Notes: generated from the letters alone by a model not told the origin. DNA of 64,000 nt from Varroa destructor (GCF_002443255.2 NW_019211457.1:43857119-43921118); one strand, 5' to 3'. Positions 38,758-52,248 are shown, counted from the first letter of the stretch. Made by a program: numbers and translations.

Positions 38758-41700
38758 TCAGCCAGTGGTGCGATCGCTTTACGCGCCATTTGATTGCTTG
38801 TGCGATGTCTTTGTGGCCGTCTAGCTGTAACATCTAGTGACGCAGACTAGTGTCACTGGAACAACACCCATACGGAAAGCGACTTGTCCCCTGTTTGTAT
38901 CTATTCCCTGTCCGTTGAATTCACACACTCTTCTACTCCACTTCTAGAACGTAACCTTTGAGAAGCGTTTCCTTTTATACGTTCTCCTTGGCACTCAGCA
39001 TCGACTTCCAAACTCCGTCAGGAGTTGTAATAGAAGGAGCGAGGAAGGGAAGGGAAATGCCTCACCATTAGCAATCTACTGTACTCGTATTTCACCGAGT
39101 GAGCGTCGTCCCTTATTGAAAGAGTATTACTTTGTCTTCCTTTATGCATAAACGCATGATACAGAGGCCGTCGGCGGTAGGCTGGTGACTTCACTGGCCG
39201 AGAAAGCCCGAACAAGCGCTGCGAAGTTTGTGCGAGCGACCTGTACCGCTGATCCAAGAACGGTGTACAAAAGACGTTATATGCGTTGCATGTCAGGCCA
39301 CGATGACGGCATGAGACTTTCGTTGCAAACCATTTTCCAATTTTTTCTCCGTTTACGCACTAGAATAGCAGTTGCTGTGTTATGACAACAGGAGTAGCTG
39401 AAGTGATAACGGTGGCAACAAATTGAGCAGCAGATAGAAAAAAGAACGGGGCCTACACTGAGACAGTATAGAGGAAATTGCGTGGTCCTAGAACAAGCCA
39501 GCTAATGACTCATATAAGCAGGCAACCAACAAAGTTGATTTCTGAAGTACACATTGTATAAGTCTCCGTTCGCAGTGAGAGTTTGTCTATATTTCAGATG
39601 AGTTAGTGCCACGGGTCTGCTCACTTGAGATATAGACAACATCGAACAACATGCCTATGTCATCACGCAGTGTTTTTTTCACTGTAAGAAGAAGCATCGA
39701 CGATTCATTAAGTGCTTCTTTTAGAAATGATTTCAGCGTTAATGTTATTATATTGCAGCAAGCCTTTATCACCGATTATTTCATACTATAAAAATGAATA
39801 TTATGTTGATACGGATTCATATGCAGTAAGCAGGTCTATGGTAGGGGGTCAGATAATACGAGTAATTGCAGGAATATATATCCTGTACACCATACTAATG
39901 CTTCTGTTATCATCCCTTTATGCGTATATTATGCTTAGTTTTCCTTGTGTGTAATTATAGGATCGTATTTGTCTGGGAAATGATTACCACGCACTTTATT
40001 TGTACAATATGTTAATCTCATTGTTTGAGCATCGTCTTCGTCTACATAGCAGCCTTCTCTGATTATCACCAACCGAGTGGGCCTGTCGTTAACCCTCGGC
40101 CTACAAACAGAGTTACATAAATACCTTAGTTGACCGCAGTGGAAACCTTCAGTGATAGCAATGTATTTCGTGAATAGACAAACGCGGCGAGGGTGCCTTG
40201 CCCCAAAACAGGCTGAACTCGGACATTCGTTGCACGAGAGTTGTTCCTTACAGGCTAAATCATTGCTGGAGCCTGTAACGGTCTCGAAACGATCAGTTTA
40301 AATGTTCAGTCGTGGGAACTGCTAGTGCTAACGGGACGAATACAGTGACTTTTACGTCGCAACAACACTCCGATAGTCGAGGACCTGTTATATCTACGCC
40401 TGTCGGTAAACTTTTGTTAGCCTGAAACGGAGGGAACAATCGGGCCTCAGCGTATTCCTAGCGAGAATGGTTGATCGCTGCAAGCGTCAATGCTCTTCCT
40501 CGAGAGCTTATAAACGCCGAGATCTTTATACTTACTCTCACATAAATATATGATGAGAATAATTTTTCTTACATTACTTTTTTAATATTTTTCTTACCTT
40601 GTTGATTGATAGTCGTCCTTTTCTGTTTCGATTGTTGTTTTTAAGATGTCTTACGCACTAAACAGAATTGAGTCATTTACAGTTCGACTCATTCAAAGAA
40701 TCAAACACACACAATTCACGTGTAGCAAAATGCGATAAACATATTGCGAGTAGAAACACTTCACAGGGAAAAAGACTCTAAATTTTTGTAAATGAAGGAG
40801 TGGAAACAGAAAACAAAAATCGAAATTACGAAGTAACATGAAGATGGCGTCGTTTTCATAATAATTTTAGTTGCATATTATTCTTAGCTTTTGAAATCGA
40901 CCTAAGTCAAAAAAGCGCGCCGGCAAGTCATTATCGTCTATCATTTGGCTAAAATTGGGTTTGGGCCCCTAGTAACCTTCGGTCTCAAAAAGAGGTGAAT
41001 GAACAATCTACAACAGATTCATGTTTGCCTATGTGCTTTAGTAGTAACTGCTTAGCGAATCGATCGATGGTGAAGCTTCCTATAACAAAAACGTCTTGCC
41101 TTGTCAATCAGAGGTTTTGTTCTTGAGATCGTGGTAGCCTGTGATATTGAACCATATTGTGCTGTACGTTGACGCAGTGTCGATGTGTTGCGACATTACT
41201 GTATATAAGATTAGTCTTTCCGTAAAATGTGAGATACAGTCCGTATAGGGGGGTCCACAGCTTCGTCATAGCAACAACTAAAAAATGTCTGTTAGTATTA
41301 TAACTATGTGATTATTCAAACATTCCCCAAGGCGCTGAGTTAGAGGCTATAACTCAGTTTGATCTTTATCCACTTGATCCCTTATCTTGAGTCGTGATAG
41401 CCCTATGCGTTATGAAAATAAGGAATCTGGAAGCCTGACGATCTTCTGCAAGGCACTTATTAAACCTTTTCTATAGTACTAGTCTTTCATAAGGATCATC
41501 AACAATTTCGATGATTCATAGACTAGCTTATATAGAGTTTTCCCAGTAGAGCTATGAAACGGCATGGTGACCATATACCATTGAAGCTATTTGCTAGCTC
41601 TAAGATTTGACTTAGCGATGACCACGTATTTACCATGGTAAAATATTATTAGGATGTTGTATTTGTTATAAAAAAATCTGTAAAACTGCGTCCTATATTT

Positions 41701-44547
41701 GAGGTAGAGCTGGGCGCATTTTCGTCAAACGACACATGGGCCCTGCATCCCAGCTACATAACGCGAAAAATTGTTTCTCTTTTATTTCCGTCTCCTTTAT
41801 GCTACTTATTTAGTATTTTTTGAAAATATTACTCTTCAGTATATTTCCTTCAAAGGTGGCCTCGTCCTTTAGCATATATAGTACCGGGCAATAACATTGT
41901 TATAATTTTTATTACAAATCTGTCTGCCTTTAAGTATTCTGTGTTGCTTGTATTAAGTAAGGAAAGAAATATGATTGACGGGTCTATTTTCTGTTTGTCG
42001 CCATTCTATAAAAGCCCTGGAAACAATCCTGGGTCAGACACCACAACATATCAGACGATCTATAAATGCTTATCGGAAAGGAGGAAAAATAGGAAGAGGA
42101 TAGTAACGTCTTTTGCATCGTCCGACCAAGCAGTTATACGCAGTACCCCAGTTTTGGTGAATTTCCAGCTACCTATCAGATAGTCATGATCGGCATCAAG
42201 TCAAATGACTAATATATATTATCTAAATAAGAGCTCTTGTACGATTTCGGATCAAAGCTTTTTAACATCACAGCATGGTCGCCATCTTGATTCGAAGTCG
42301 ATCAGGGTCACAAAACGTTTTATACTCTATCGACAACAGCGCCGCCAACGACAAGACAGCGATTCGAGAATGCTGCGCGTTCATAGGTTCCCGTTAGCCG
42401 TTGAAGAACGGCGGCCGCAGCCATAGTTGCTCTACGCAGCAATAAACTTTCCTGCGCGAAGTCTGCCACGATCCATTGACAACTCACTACGCTAGTCGTA
42501 TCGCAGCTTCAAGCTAAGCCAGCATCTACGAGAAGAAGGTATTACAGGAGGATCCGAAAGGAGCCACGAAGAACATGTCCAAAGAATGGAGAGGGTTAAA
42601 GTTGCCTGTTTACCTTCGCGCGCTTGTCCGATTGTCGGTTGTGTGTGAGATTACTGAAGAGTTAGTCACATATCAGGAAATCTAACCAACTAGGTATCGC
42701 AGTAAAAGTAATGCGCAACATTTAATGGTAGATGTTAGAACAGTAGCGTTTCTTTACCCTACTTCGATAAAATTCAAACTGTTCTTCTATCCTAGGAATA
42801 CACGACCACACGATACCTTACGTATTGTATACACGATGCTATATACTCGTTGCTTGCTACTTGGCGTTAGCTATTGTTTCGTTATCTTTAGCTGTTGTGT
42901 GTGTTTGCGCGTCTTTGACTATTCTGCCTTATTATTAATGTTATATTATGTTTATTAATGTTGGTATATTATTTAGCATAAATTTATTGTGGCATTTATG
43001 TGACATTTACTGTGGAGGCACGGAGCAGACGAGCGTTGCGTCGGTGGGCTGATGTTTGGACAATAAAAATCAGCATTAGCCAGAGCTGCCTGTAGCTATC
43101 GTTTTGTTAGCATAGTCAGGCCGTGTGTGGCATCAGGACAAATGCTTCTGTATACTTAAAGAGCTATGCTACTTCAGCTACTAGTGACATCATCAATATT
43201 TTCCTCATTTCTGGCCGAGACATCCGACGTGGAGTTCAAAAGAGTATGCTTGTATCGTCCTGCACTCAAAAGCCATACATTCATATAGAGCAAACGCCCA
43301 CACATATTATGTACAGCACAGACATGTCCGCCGCATATATATTAGATTCGCTTGATCCGGAAAGGCACTGTTCCTCACCAGTGCTATCTTCAATCCTTCA
43401 GTTGTTGCTTCTCACAGTGCAGAGATAGCACTTTAACGATCGCGTTGCGTTCGGAGAATATCCGTCGGTTGTCCCTAATGGATTGAGCGAAACAATAAAA
43501 ACGTCATCGAGAGAGCAAAGGCGTGTCGGGACAATTAAAAACAAAAACATCGGGTAGTCAACTGGGATATAGATTCTGTTCATAGTCAGAACATGTGCTA
43601 AACGAACATAATACACAGATGCGACCCGCTGTCAACACCGGCAACGGTGCGGAAACTCAGCGCACTGCACTTCCGCTAACAAAATAAATGGCAAAAGCTC
43701 AAAACAAGGTGCCGCTGGTTGTCCGATCATATCCTGCATAATTGTTTGACGTAAATTCATAGTCGCATTCTCGATTTTCGCTAACGGTAACAATTCCTAC
43801 GGCCTGCCGCAGTTCCTCTCGTAGGGTTCTCTTCTTGCATGAGGAGACAAGGTTGGAATATAAAAAAAGCAAAAAAACTTTCCATAGTCTTCCTTCACTG
43901 GGCCGGAGCGAGCAAACGAGCCAGTTAGTTTGTTCGCTGGTTATTTCCCTGTGGGAGTTGCTATCACGCTGCTGTCTACCCAAGCCACTTTCTTGTCATC
44001 GTGAAGTACTCTGGTCCTTCCTTGACGAGGTGACTACTCCTTCCACCAGTACAGCTCTTTAGAGTGTTCACTCATTTGCTACCGACACCCCCCACCAGAC
44101 GTCTTATGCTCATGTGATGCGGTTCTTTTCTGCTCAGGGAAAAAGGAAAAGCACAGGGATCAGGTAAGGAGGTCGACCCACTCGACGGACTCCGGCGGCT
44201 TGACAGGCCCAGAAGTTCTCGTCGACCTCAAGAGCACAAAAGACTACCACCAGAGTAAACGACAAAGAAGTGCCAGCAGGGCGCTCGCGACAGGGTCGCT
44301 GATGACGTGAAATCACAAGGCGATAGTATTTCTACAAACATTTTTTATCGCGTACAAAATGGTAGGGCATAGAGCAAATATGTTGGGTCACGGATCTGTC
44401 ACAGTAAGCTTGTCTGCTCCTGGTTGTTTCTCATAGCCGAGCGCCGAATGAGACCGAGGATGTCGCTGAGCGATCGGTCGCTCCATGAAGACTCTTGTGT
44501 AGTGTATATTAAAGTAATGAAAAACTTCACATTTGAAAAATTCCGAG

Positions 44548-44585
44548 GACTATCAAGAAGAAAGTGAGACTATCAAGAAGAAGTT
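44548..44585 (+). repeat. Tandem duplication of a 20-bp unit
   Basis: The unit beginning GACTATCAAGAAG at 44548 recurs at 44568 with a 20-base period, diverging only near its end. It looks like a small recent slippage duplication. Confidence 0.8.
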
Positions 44586-45283
44586 AATTTCTGTTTTAGA
44601 AGAATAGGCCATTGGTATGAAGCAGGGACTGAAGTTCGTATCTTGACCGTGGACAAAAGACAAGCTAACACATAGAACCATAACGGCCGTAACATACGAC
44701 GCGGTAGAAATATAAGTGGCATACTGGGTGACTGAAGCCTAGCTAGACATTAAAATGTTACGAATGACCATAAACATGTCATACGACCGTAATATGTTTT
44801 TAGTAACGGTTATAACCTCTCAGAATGAGTACACCTCCGCCTTATTAGCCATGTCGTAGATAAGGTTTTTGCGTATAAAAAATACACTATATTTTGCATT
44901 AAAGAAGTACATACTATAAAAACACCAATGAATTTCTACGTGTGAATCACCTGTTAATGTTTAGTAGCTTGCTTGCACATATTTGTGAGTCCTGAACCTT
45001 GCATTGACGTTTCGTGATGTACGCCTGGAGCTATAGTTGACGGCACATATTTAGGCACAAAATAAAGGGTACGTATATTTCAATGCCGACCTTAGAGACC
45101 CCGCTCTAGTCCTAAAACGGACAAAAAATGTCCAGTACTTATGTGTCAGAACGGATACGAAAATGTATAGCCTAATTATTGCCGAGTACGCCACACCGCC
45201 GCAATACAATCTTGAAAATCAAAGCGAAAAACAGCAATAATACAAATAATGTTAGTCCTGAAATTATTTTTATTACAGATTTA

Positions 45284-45290
<7 letters not shown>

Positions 45291-45340
<50 letters not shown>
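45291..45340. repeat. (AT)25 microsatellite
   Basis: Fifty bases of perfect alternating A and T, with a T-rich left flank and a G breaking it on the right. An open frame reading through it is spurious. Confidence 0.97.
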
Positions 45341-45344
<4 letters not shown>

Positions 45345-46540
45345 TATATTTGCATATTATCCGTCGGCGAGGATATTTGAAACGATGGGTCAGAGCCCGT
45401 CATAGTGTTTCAAGTATAAATACTATGTGTGTTAGTATCTAAAAGTATGCCACACGAGTTTTGTTTGTTGTATGACCTAGCGCTAATATAAGTTTATTTA
45501 AATTAAAATTCAATATCGAATTAATTTGTTTGAGGTTAAACACTTAAGATTTGAAGCCTTCAATGAGGTTTTCGTTCGCTACCGGCACTACGCGCTATCT
45601 TGGTAATAACTGTTAGAGCGCTAGAACATCCCTCGAACATAATTAATATGCACTCAACTTACATTTATTAAACACAAAGGTAATAAAACATACTACAGTA
45701 CCTTCTAAGGTAATGCTTATAGAGATTTTAATTAGTTAGTTATATTTTAGGATTTAGCAGCCATTTAGTATTTTCCCTATAGACAGAAGAAAAGTTGAAT
45801 TCCTTCAACTAGCAAAAAAAAAAAACGTATATCACTTGTCAATGACATATCTGCAACGAAACTTGTCGGTGTCCGAATTCACCATTTATCATTACTCAAC
45901 TTAGCTGATTTCGTTATCGTTGTCGAACCCTTTCTGGCGTTATCCGTAACTTTGACAGTTATCTACACAGTGTTACATGCTCAAAATTCATCTCTATTCT
46001 ACATTACACGTTCGGGCGTACAGCAACAGATTTCAGCGAATACTACGGGAAAACTGCGGGTTTTTACAGTTAGTGACAAGCCACTATGTCTATATCTGTT
46101 GCAGAACAGGGACTAGCGGTTGAGCCAGAACGTCGACAACCGGTCTAAACTGGATATATAGCTGTCGTATTCAAATCACCACAAGTCACGATTGTGACGA
46201 CAAACTGTCTCGTTTTTCATCTTTCGTGCAGCAGCGTATCCTGCCTTCCCCCTTACTACCGCCACTATTATCTGGTTCTCTACCACTAAGACGTAAATGC
46301 GAATTCCCTCCTTCTTACTTCTCCCAACTCAACCATCGTATTCAACTTTCATATTCGACATTTCCCACCTGTATCCATTGTACAGTTTAGTAGAGCAGTA
46401 CGGCAGAATATCGAAAAGTAGAGCAGACTGTTAATTGACAGCATGATTCTTCCTATATCCGTTTCCAAACAGTTCTGAGTAGATCGTGCTAAGCAGGCGG
46501 ACGTGAAAGCAAAGAGACTATCCAACTCGAGCGTCATTTA

Positions 46541-46978
46541 TCACTTGCTGTCGCTTGACGGCCGCGTGACCGGCCCAATGGCATCCAACGCGGACGTGTC
46601 TGCCACCAGTGCAGCGCTACCTGCGATCTTGTGCAGTAGAGCGTGACATGCAGAGCCACCATCGCCGTCGCCTCCATCCTTGTAGTCATCAACTCTACTA
46701 TACCATTTCCTACCGAAACGGCACTACGACCGTTTGTATGCTACGTATGGTCGCGCGTTTAAGCAATTAGCTCAGCACGTCTAACTATCAACGTGACGCA
46801 GGTACTACTACCAATCTATACTGTAGAAGGGCGGCTCACAATACAAACGGTAATACGCAACTGAACGATCTCCAGAGGTAGTGCAGGCGTCGTGATGGCG
46901 CAAAGCTTACAAAACGTGTTTTCAGAGTTGAGTGAAGCTATAGCTGCGAACGCGCTTGATACTGATACAAAGACATGA
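46541..46978. other. GC-richer patch with short open frames, possibly exonic
   Basis: A stop-to-stop minus-strand frame at 46541-46723 (60 residues, no ATG) ends in VADTSALDAIGPVTRPSSDS. A separate plus-strand ATG at 46895 with G at -3 and +4 opens a 27-residue frame, MAQSLQNVFSELSEAIAANA and seven more residues, ending at 46978. Neither has a convincing acceptor or donor pair. They cannot belong to one transcript, as they lie on opposite strands. The minus frame lies downstream of the secreted-protein exon at 47.9 kb, but the acceptors I could see do not accept its phase 1. It may be exonic or simply stop-poor DNA. Confidence 0.15.
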
Positions 46979-47764
46979 ATACATAAACTAGTTTCATATT
47001 ATGTCATGATTACATCCTGTCGCACAGAAAGTCTTCCGCATGGGACTATATATATGTAGATGCCATATTAGTAGAAGCAGATGCTCCATTTCCAGCAAAT
47101 GCATACAATTATAGAATACCTCTTTTGCACGTAGTGGAAATGCTGTACGCAACTTGTAGGTCGCTGTATGAAGCCAGTCGCACGAGACGAGGTGCAGTAG
47201 TTATACGAATCACGTAAGGTTATGTATAACGCAAATCGTGAACGTCCGATAGCTGCCGTCGTTCATCAATATCATAAAACTTAATAAATGCCTATAATAA
47301 AACTAAATGCCTTATCAGCTGATCGATGCAGTAAAATGATTTGAGCAAAAATAACGCAAACCATAATCGCATCAAAAGAATTCCCGCAAAACCTATGGAA
47401 AATCGGCAGCTAAATGAAAGGAACGATCAAGCGTGACTAGGAAAATATGACGGTATTTAATCATACCTTTAAAAGATTACACTAAAAACAAAGACCACGT
47501 ATGTCGAATGCAGAAATCGATCATAAATTCAAATATCCTAAGTTTATTACTGAAAACAATTTTTGCAAGTGGTAATCATCGAATCAATAATTACGTATGG
47601 CCAGTTTAATGAACATTCGGTATTTGCATGCATAGCAGTGAACGTGGGAAATCCGCCGGTCGTGGCGGTTGGTAATGGCGCGGAGGAGTGTTGAGCTCTT
47701 TATTCGAATTTGTATCGTATGTAATCTAATAATCAGTCCATGTCTTATCCTCTTTTTTCCCTAC

Positions 47765-47903
47765 CTTGAAACGCAGCCTCAAAGGTCTTGATCTTCACAG
47801 GCACCTGCTGAGCCTCGCTAGCATTCGCGGCCGAGCCCAGAGTCAAGACGACAAGGCACGCAACGAACACCAGACGAGCACGGAGGGCCCTGAGAGCCGC
47901 CAT
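47765..47903 (-). CDS. First coding exon of an unidentified secreted or membrane protein
   Basis: The ATG at 47903 has an ideal context (CCAAGATGGCG). It opens 46 complete codons plus one base, ending at a donor CAAG followed by GTAGGG, so the exon leaves in phase 1. The peptide starts MAALRALRARLVFVACLVVL and continues through TLGSAANASEA. This is a basic n-region, a hydrophobic core at about residues 11-22 and a small-residue cleavage zone near residues 24-29: a textbook signal peptide. The mature part begins AQQVPVKIKTFEAAFQ and is not recognised. Codon third positions are strongly G/C-rich, unlike the surrounding DNA, which supports real coding. A plus-strand frame across the same bases (47766-47948) is its shadow. 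Later exons must lie at lower coordinates on the minus strand; no phase-compatible exon was found between 46.0 and 47.7 kb, so the first intron may be long. Confidence 0.7.
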
Positions 47904-48046
47904 CTTGGCTCCGAAGGGCTCTACCTTCGACAGGAAAGCTTAGGGTAACAAGCAGTAGTTTTTAGCTGCTGGTGTTGTCGCACTTGGCCAAGCACAAGTC
48001 ACCACACACCCGCACGCACACACGTATCTCTTATTAAGAAATACAG

Positions 48047-48099
48047 ATATATATATATGTATATATATATTAATATATATATGTATATAATATATATAT
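48047..48099. repeat. Interrupted AT dinucleotide array
   Basis: An AT-alternating stretch broken by single bases (TG, TTAA). It lies between the secreted-protein exon and the promoter-like block, within the presumed 5' untranslated region or a leader intron of that minus-strand gene. Confidence 0.85.
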
Positions 48100-48340
48100 C
48101 CACAAAGCACAAAAACCACTTGGCGCACTCGTTAAACGATGAATGGTTGTAATAATTAAACGATTCGTGATGTAAATTCCGTCGCGGGAACAGAACACAG
48201 TTATTCCTTAGAGTTACTCTGTCGGCGCCATCTGGGTCCGCGCGTCGACGCGACGGCGCCCAGTTTTTTCTACAACGGCAATTTCGTTTTTTTCGCTTCC
48301 GTTTTTTGTCGCACCGTTTCTTCACCGTCGTCTTTCTTCC

Positions 48341-48361
48341 TCTCTCTCTCTCTCTCACTGA
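48341..48361 (-). promoter_or_regulatory. Possible core promoter: initiator next to a GA tract, minus strand
   Basis: Read on the minus strand, TCAGT at 48361-48357 runs directly into a GA8 tract (48356-48341). An initiator beside GA repeats resembles GAGA-factor-associated arthropod promoters. It sits about 450 bases upstream of the signal-peptide ATG, and CpG-rich sequence follows at 48.22-48.26 kb. A start here would require a long 5' leader or a leader intron. The placement is inferred from motifs only; a stray TATA-like TATAG is too close to act as a TATA box. Confidence 0.3.
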
Positions 48362-48969
48362 CCTCTATAATGAAGGCACCATCACATTTATATTATACTC
48401 CTTAAGATTTAGCCTTCGCTCTGTCGATTGTCAACCCAAATTTGCTGGTAAATATAGCTAGGATATTTTCTTTAGCTTTAGAAGCTTATTCTCAGCAGCA
48501 AAGCTCAAAAAAGCCGATAGACTAGCGTTCCGCGTTGGCGAATTATCCGCACGCTAGTGACGTACTGGTCGACGCGGGCGGCGACGTCTGATGTCGCACA
48601 TTGCACACGACAGAATGGCCGCGAACGTGGGTTGAGTATATACACTTATATTTATGGGATGTTACAAGAGAAGACGACGGATACCAAACTGCACTCGGGA
48701 CTCTTGCTTGGGCTGCTGTTGGCCAGCAGCGCACCATCCGTACTGAGGTGTCTAACGGTTACAGGAATCTTTCTGGCAGAGCCCGAAGGGGAAGGGCAGA
48801 GAAGAACGGGCCGCAAAGGACAACACAAAACAGGAGGATGGATGCGCGCGCAGGACGACACCGAGCTAGGTGGCAAGCCAGCGAGCGAGGCAAGCTAGCC
48901 AAATAGGCAGGAATGAGTCCCCGAAGAACCGACGTGGGGGGGGAGGGGCTCAAAGCCAAGATGGCTGCC

Positions 48970-51900
48970 GCACGGCTGTCGTTGCCCACATAACAGGCAC
49001 AGACAAACCTAGGGAAGACCATAGAAGCGTGCTATCCACCACCGCCGCCGCCTTTCTTGCTGGCAAACTCTGATCGGCACCTTCAACCATACATAGAGTG
49101 CCCCCCTGCGCCCATCCTTTACACTCTTGAGTAAACCTTTTATATAGAGAAGGGCATCGAGCGCGCCATAATTTAAAACCGGTGGTAATGAATAGTAAGG
49201 GAAAAATACTTAGAAGCTATGAACAATACATAAATATTGTTGAGCTTGCGTTCACTTTTAGCAACAGGAGTGTTGGCTGATCGTTGCTATCAATTAAAGT
49301 TTTTAATTATGAAGGTCAACACTGTAGGAAATGACAAGGGAATAAAGCCGAGGCAGAATAATCCTACTTTTGAAAAAAGTTGTAGGTAGAAGCGTACACT
49401 ATATGTCCAAAATTATCTATGTTCAGAACCCGTATTAGCTAATTTTCAGTTGTACGCTATCATCTTTGGGTCGTACACTACAGAAAACAGACTTTTGAAG
49501 CAACCTTTAACTCTATTGGTCAGTACCAGGGGTTCAACATTGAACAGAACCACGTTCACCTAGCAAACGAGATTTACTAACGGCATCCGTCAATCATACA
49601 CGAAAGTTAAATTTTGCCATTTGACATTCATGTGTGGTACAATCGGGTTTTTTAAATACAAGTTCATTTTCAAGTTTAACTGTCAAGTTATTAAGTCACA
49701 GCAGCAGTTTATATATCAGGCTGTCTCTGTACAGATGTATGCCTTCATACACTCATAAGTTTATTTGCACATAAATAATAAATGTGTGGTTAGAGAATCT
49801 AGTGCGAATGATGAAATTGTGTCATAGAAATCAAAGCCAATCAAAGACATCTTCATTTAATATCGTGCCAGTGAACGGTGCAAATGTCGTGCCTACATTA
49901 GCATAAACACCCAAAGCTTGTATGCAAACACAAAGAATTCACTGATTACCATCATCGATTATCAAAATCAAGTAACCCGTTATACATATGTTCAGAAAAA
50001 ACTAGTGTTACCCCACTTAGGCCTTCGTTTATGATGGACACAAAGCTTACCAAATGACAGTATCCATCGTACTTCAAACGTTCAGAAGAAGCCATGATTT
50101 TGCGAATCTATTACTTTCATCGAACTGTTAAGCAAACGCCATGTCTATCGCAGGAATAACATGTTTATTACCAACGCTGGTTGTGTCGGGACTATTTAAG
50201 GCTCAAGCTTTAGCTCGAAGCCATTTCCAGTTCGAGGTGCAGACAGCTCGGGACTTTTGTTATTCGTGTAGAAAATTTCTTTACATACATACAAAATGGC
50301 AACAAAAATAGTTTTCCCTACCTATTTTTTTTTAGTTCAGATAAGCTGTTCTGTTGTGTCCCGTTTATTTCACACAAAAATAATTTGGAAGTTCACCGTA
50401 CTTATTTCGAAATGGCTACCACTCACAAGCTAAAAACGTTCTGCACTATTAATGAACACTTTTATTCATTGCTAAAACACGATAATCCTTGGTATTCGTA
50501 TCTTCACGTTCGGTACCGTACAGTCTAGCCACTTGTGTTTTGCTTAAAATATTCTTTCTTCTTAAAATTTCATACCTTGAGGATGCTTTGCGATTTTATG
50601 CCAGTGTGGTAAGCTGAAGAAGGGGTCTGATTTCGTATAGCGTATCAAAATATTCAGGCCTTTACGTACCGTACTTTATCCGCTCTAGTAGGGCCTTACT
50701 GCATTGTACGCAGGTGATGCGTTAAAGGTTTTAAATTATGTCACAGTTTTTCGTTCACCGAGATCCTGACTAGATGACGAAAAAACCGATACCAAAAAAT
50801 CACCGTATTTATAAGCAAATAAATACAGCACTTTTTTACGTTGAACGCAATTCCAAAATCGATTGTTGTTAAGGTAAATTCTATACACGCTAGAAGACGC
50901 GTTTGGTTTTTATCAGCTGATACCAACTGATAAGTACGAAAAATCCAAGCCACGTGTAGCTTGTCTCTGTTGTCCCGAAGTTTGTTACTTCCCATTTGTC
51001 CATTAATGATTATTTATCTATTAGCGTTGTTGCGTCTGATATGGCAAGCCTGGTACAATAATAATTGGCTCGTAGACCTTTCCAAAGAATGAAGGGCTTC
51101 ACAAACTTCCTTTAAACAGTGATGCAAACACAACGCTTTGCTTCTACATAGGATCTTCATGAATATCAAACAGATAAATTACCACTGAAAACACCCACAA
51201 AATCTAACTTGTTGCACAGATCGGAAAGCTGTTCATGACCTCATTAGAAATTGTATGTCTAGAAATCAGGATTGGTCCACTACCTGTTGTGTAGCAGCGA
51301 ATGGACACTGATCGCAATAGTGCAAACTTGAAAAAGTGTTGTAAATGTTGATTAAATAACAAAAATTATAAAAGTATAGACAGCTCAATTTCAACCGAAA
51401 TCATCATAAAGATGCAGAAAAGTCCCTATTCGAACAATCACTTAACTTCATAAGTTCATATGAATATGTGTTAAGGAATTACTTTTAAAAACTTTAAAGT
51501 TTTAGATATACGGGTATATGACGAGTTGAATCTGTCAAAGAGAATTAGAAATCAATAGGTCATACATTTACGAATCATAAATAGATTTCTCTAATTATTA
51601 GCCATCGCTCATGATAACGTTCTCAAAGGTACGATCAAAAAAGTATATGCCTCTTTCAAAATAATCGATTAAAATAACGTGGGATTTGTGATATTGGACA
51701 AATGTGTATAAGCCTAAATCTATATGCCATGCATTCTCGATGCCGCGATCCCCAAAAGATTTCACGTAACCACTTGTGAGTCATATAGAGCAAATATCTT
51801 CAACGAAGCAAAAAACCTATAGAAAAAGCATTCGGAGAACAGCTACCGAGACCATCGGCTAGATTGTACAACCTTTTAACCAAATTTTAAGTATATCATT

Positions 51901-52248
51901 ACTTATCATTACAAAAGCAGTAATGTTTCTTTTGCGCAGTACCGAAATCTCTTCTATTGTTTACGGTGAACGCCTGTGCCGCAGCGCGGTCGGTATCGTT
52001 CGAATATTCGACCTATAGAGAGTGCAATGATAATCAAGTTAATCTAACGAAACGAATTGATGTTGTACTGATTTTAGGAGCTCAACCAAACTGATCATTG
52101 AGTCTGGTTGGGTATCAAAACTGGGATGTCATGGTATAAACTGTAGCACTCCAATTTCCTAACCGTCATTCTCTCGCTTCTGTTGGAGCTTTATGGCTAG
52201 CTATTAGCTGAACGCGTTCAGGGCTGCGTCGGATTAAAATAGCGGGGC
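48970..52248. other. No recognisable gene; AT-rich
   Basis: After about 49.1 kb the DNA becomes visibly more AT-rich than the left part. Open frames are short, and none longer than about 85 codons shows motifs or paired splice signals. No repeats beyond short A and T runs were seen. Confidence 0.6.

Larger units (their letters stand above)
38758..46540. other. No accepted gene; one GC-richer exon-like patch at 38.9-39.4 kb
   Basis: The first 700 bases carry long open frames on both strands, including a 67-codon plus-strand frame at 38948-39151 directly after a strong acceptor-like tract (see findings). The remainder to 46.5 kb is AT-rich unassigned DNA with a short tandem duplication and one long (AT)n array, listed separately. 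No RNA gene or transposon was recognised. Confidence 0.5.
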
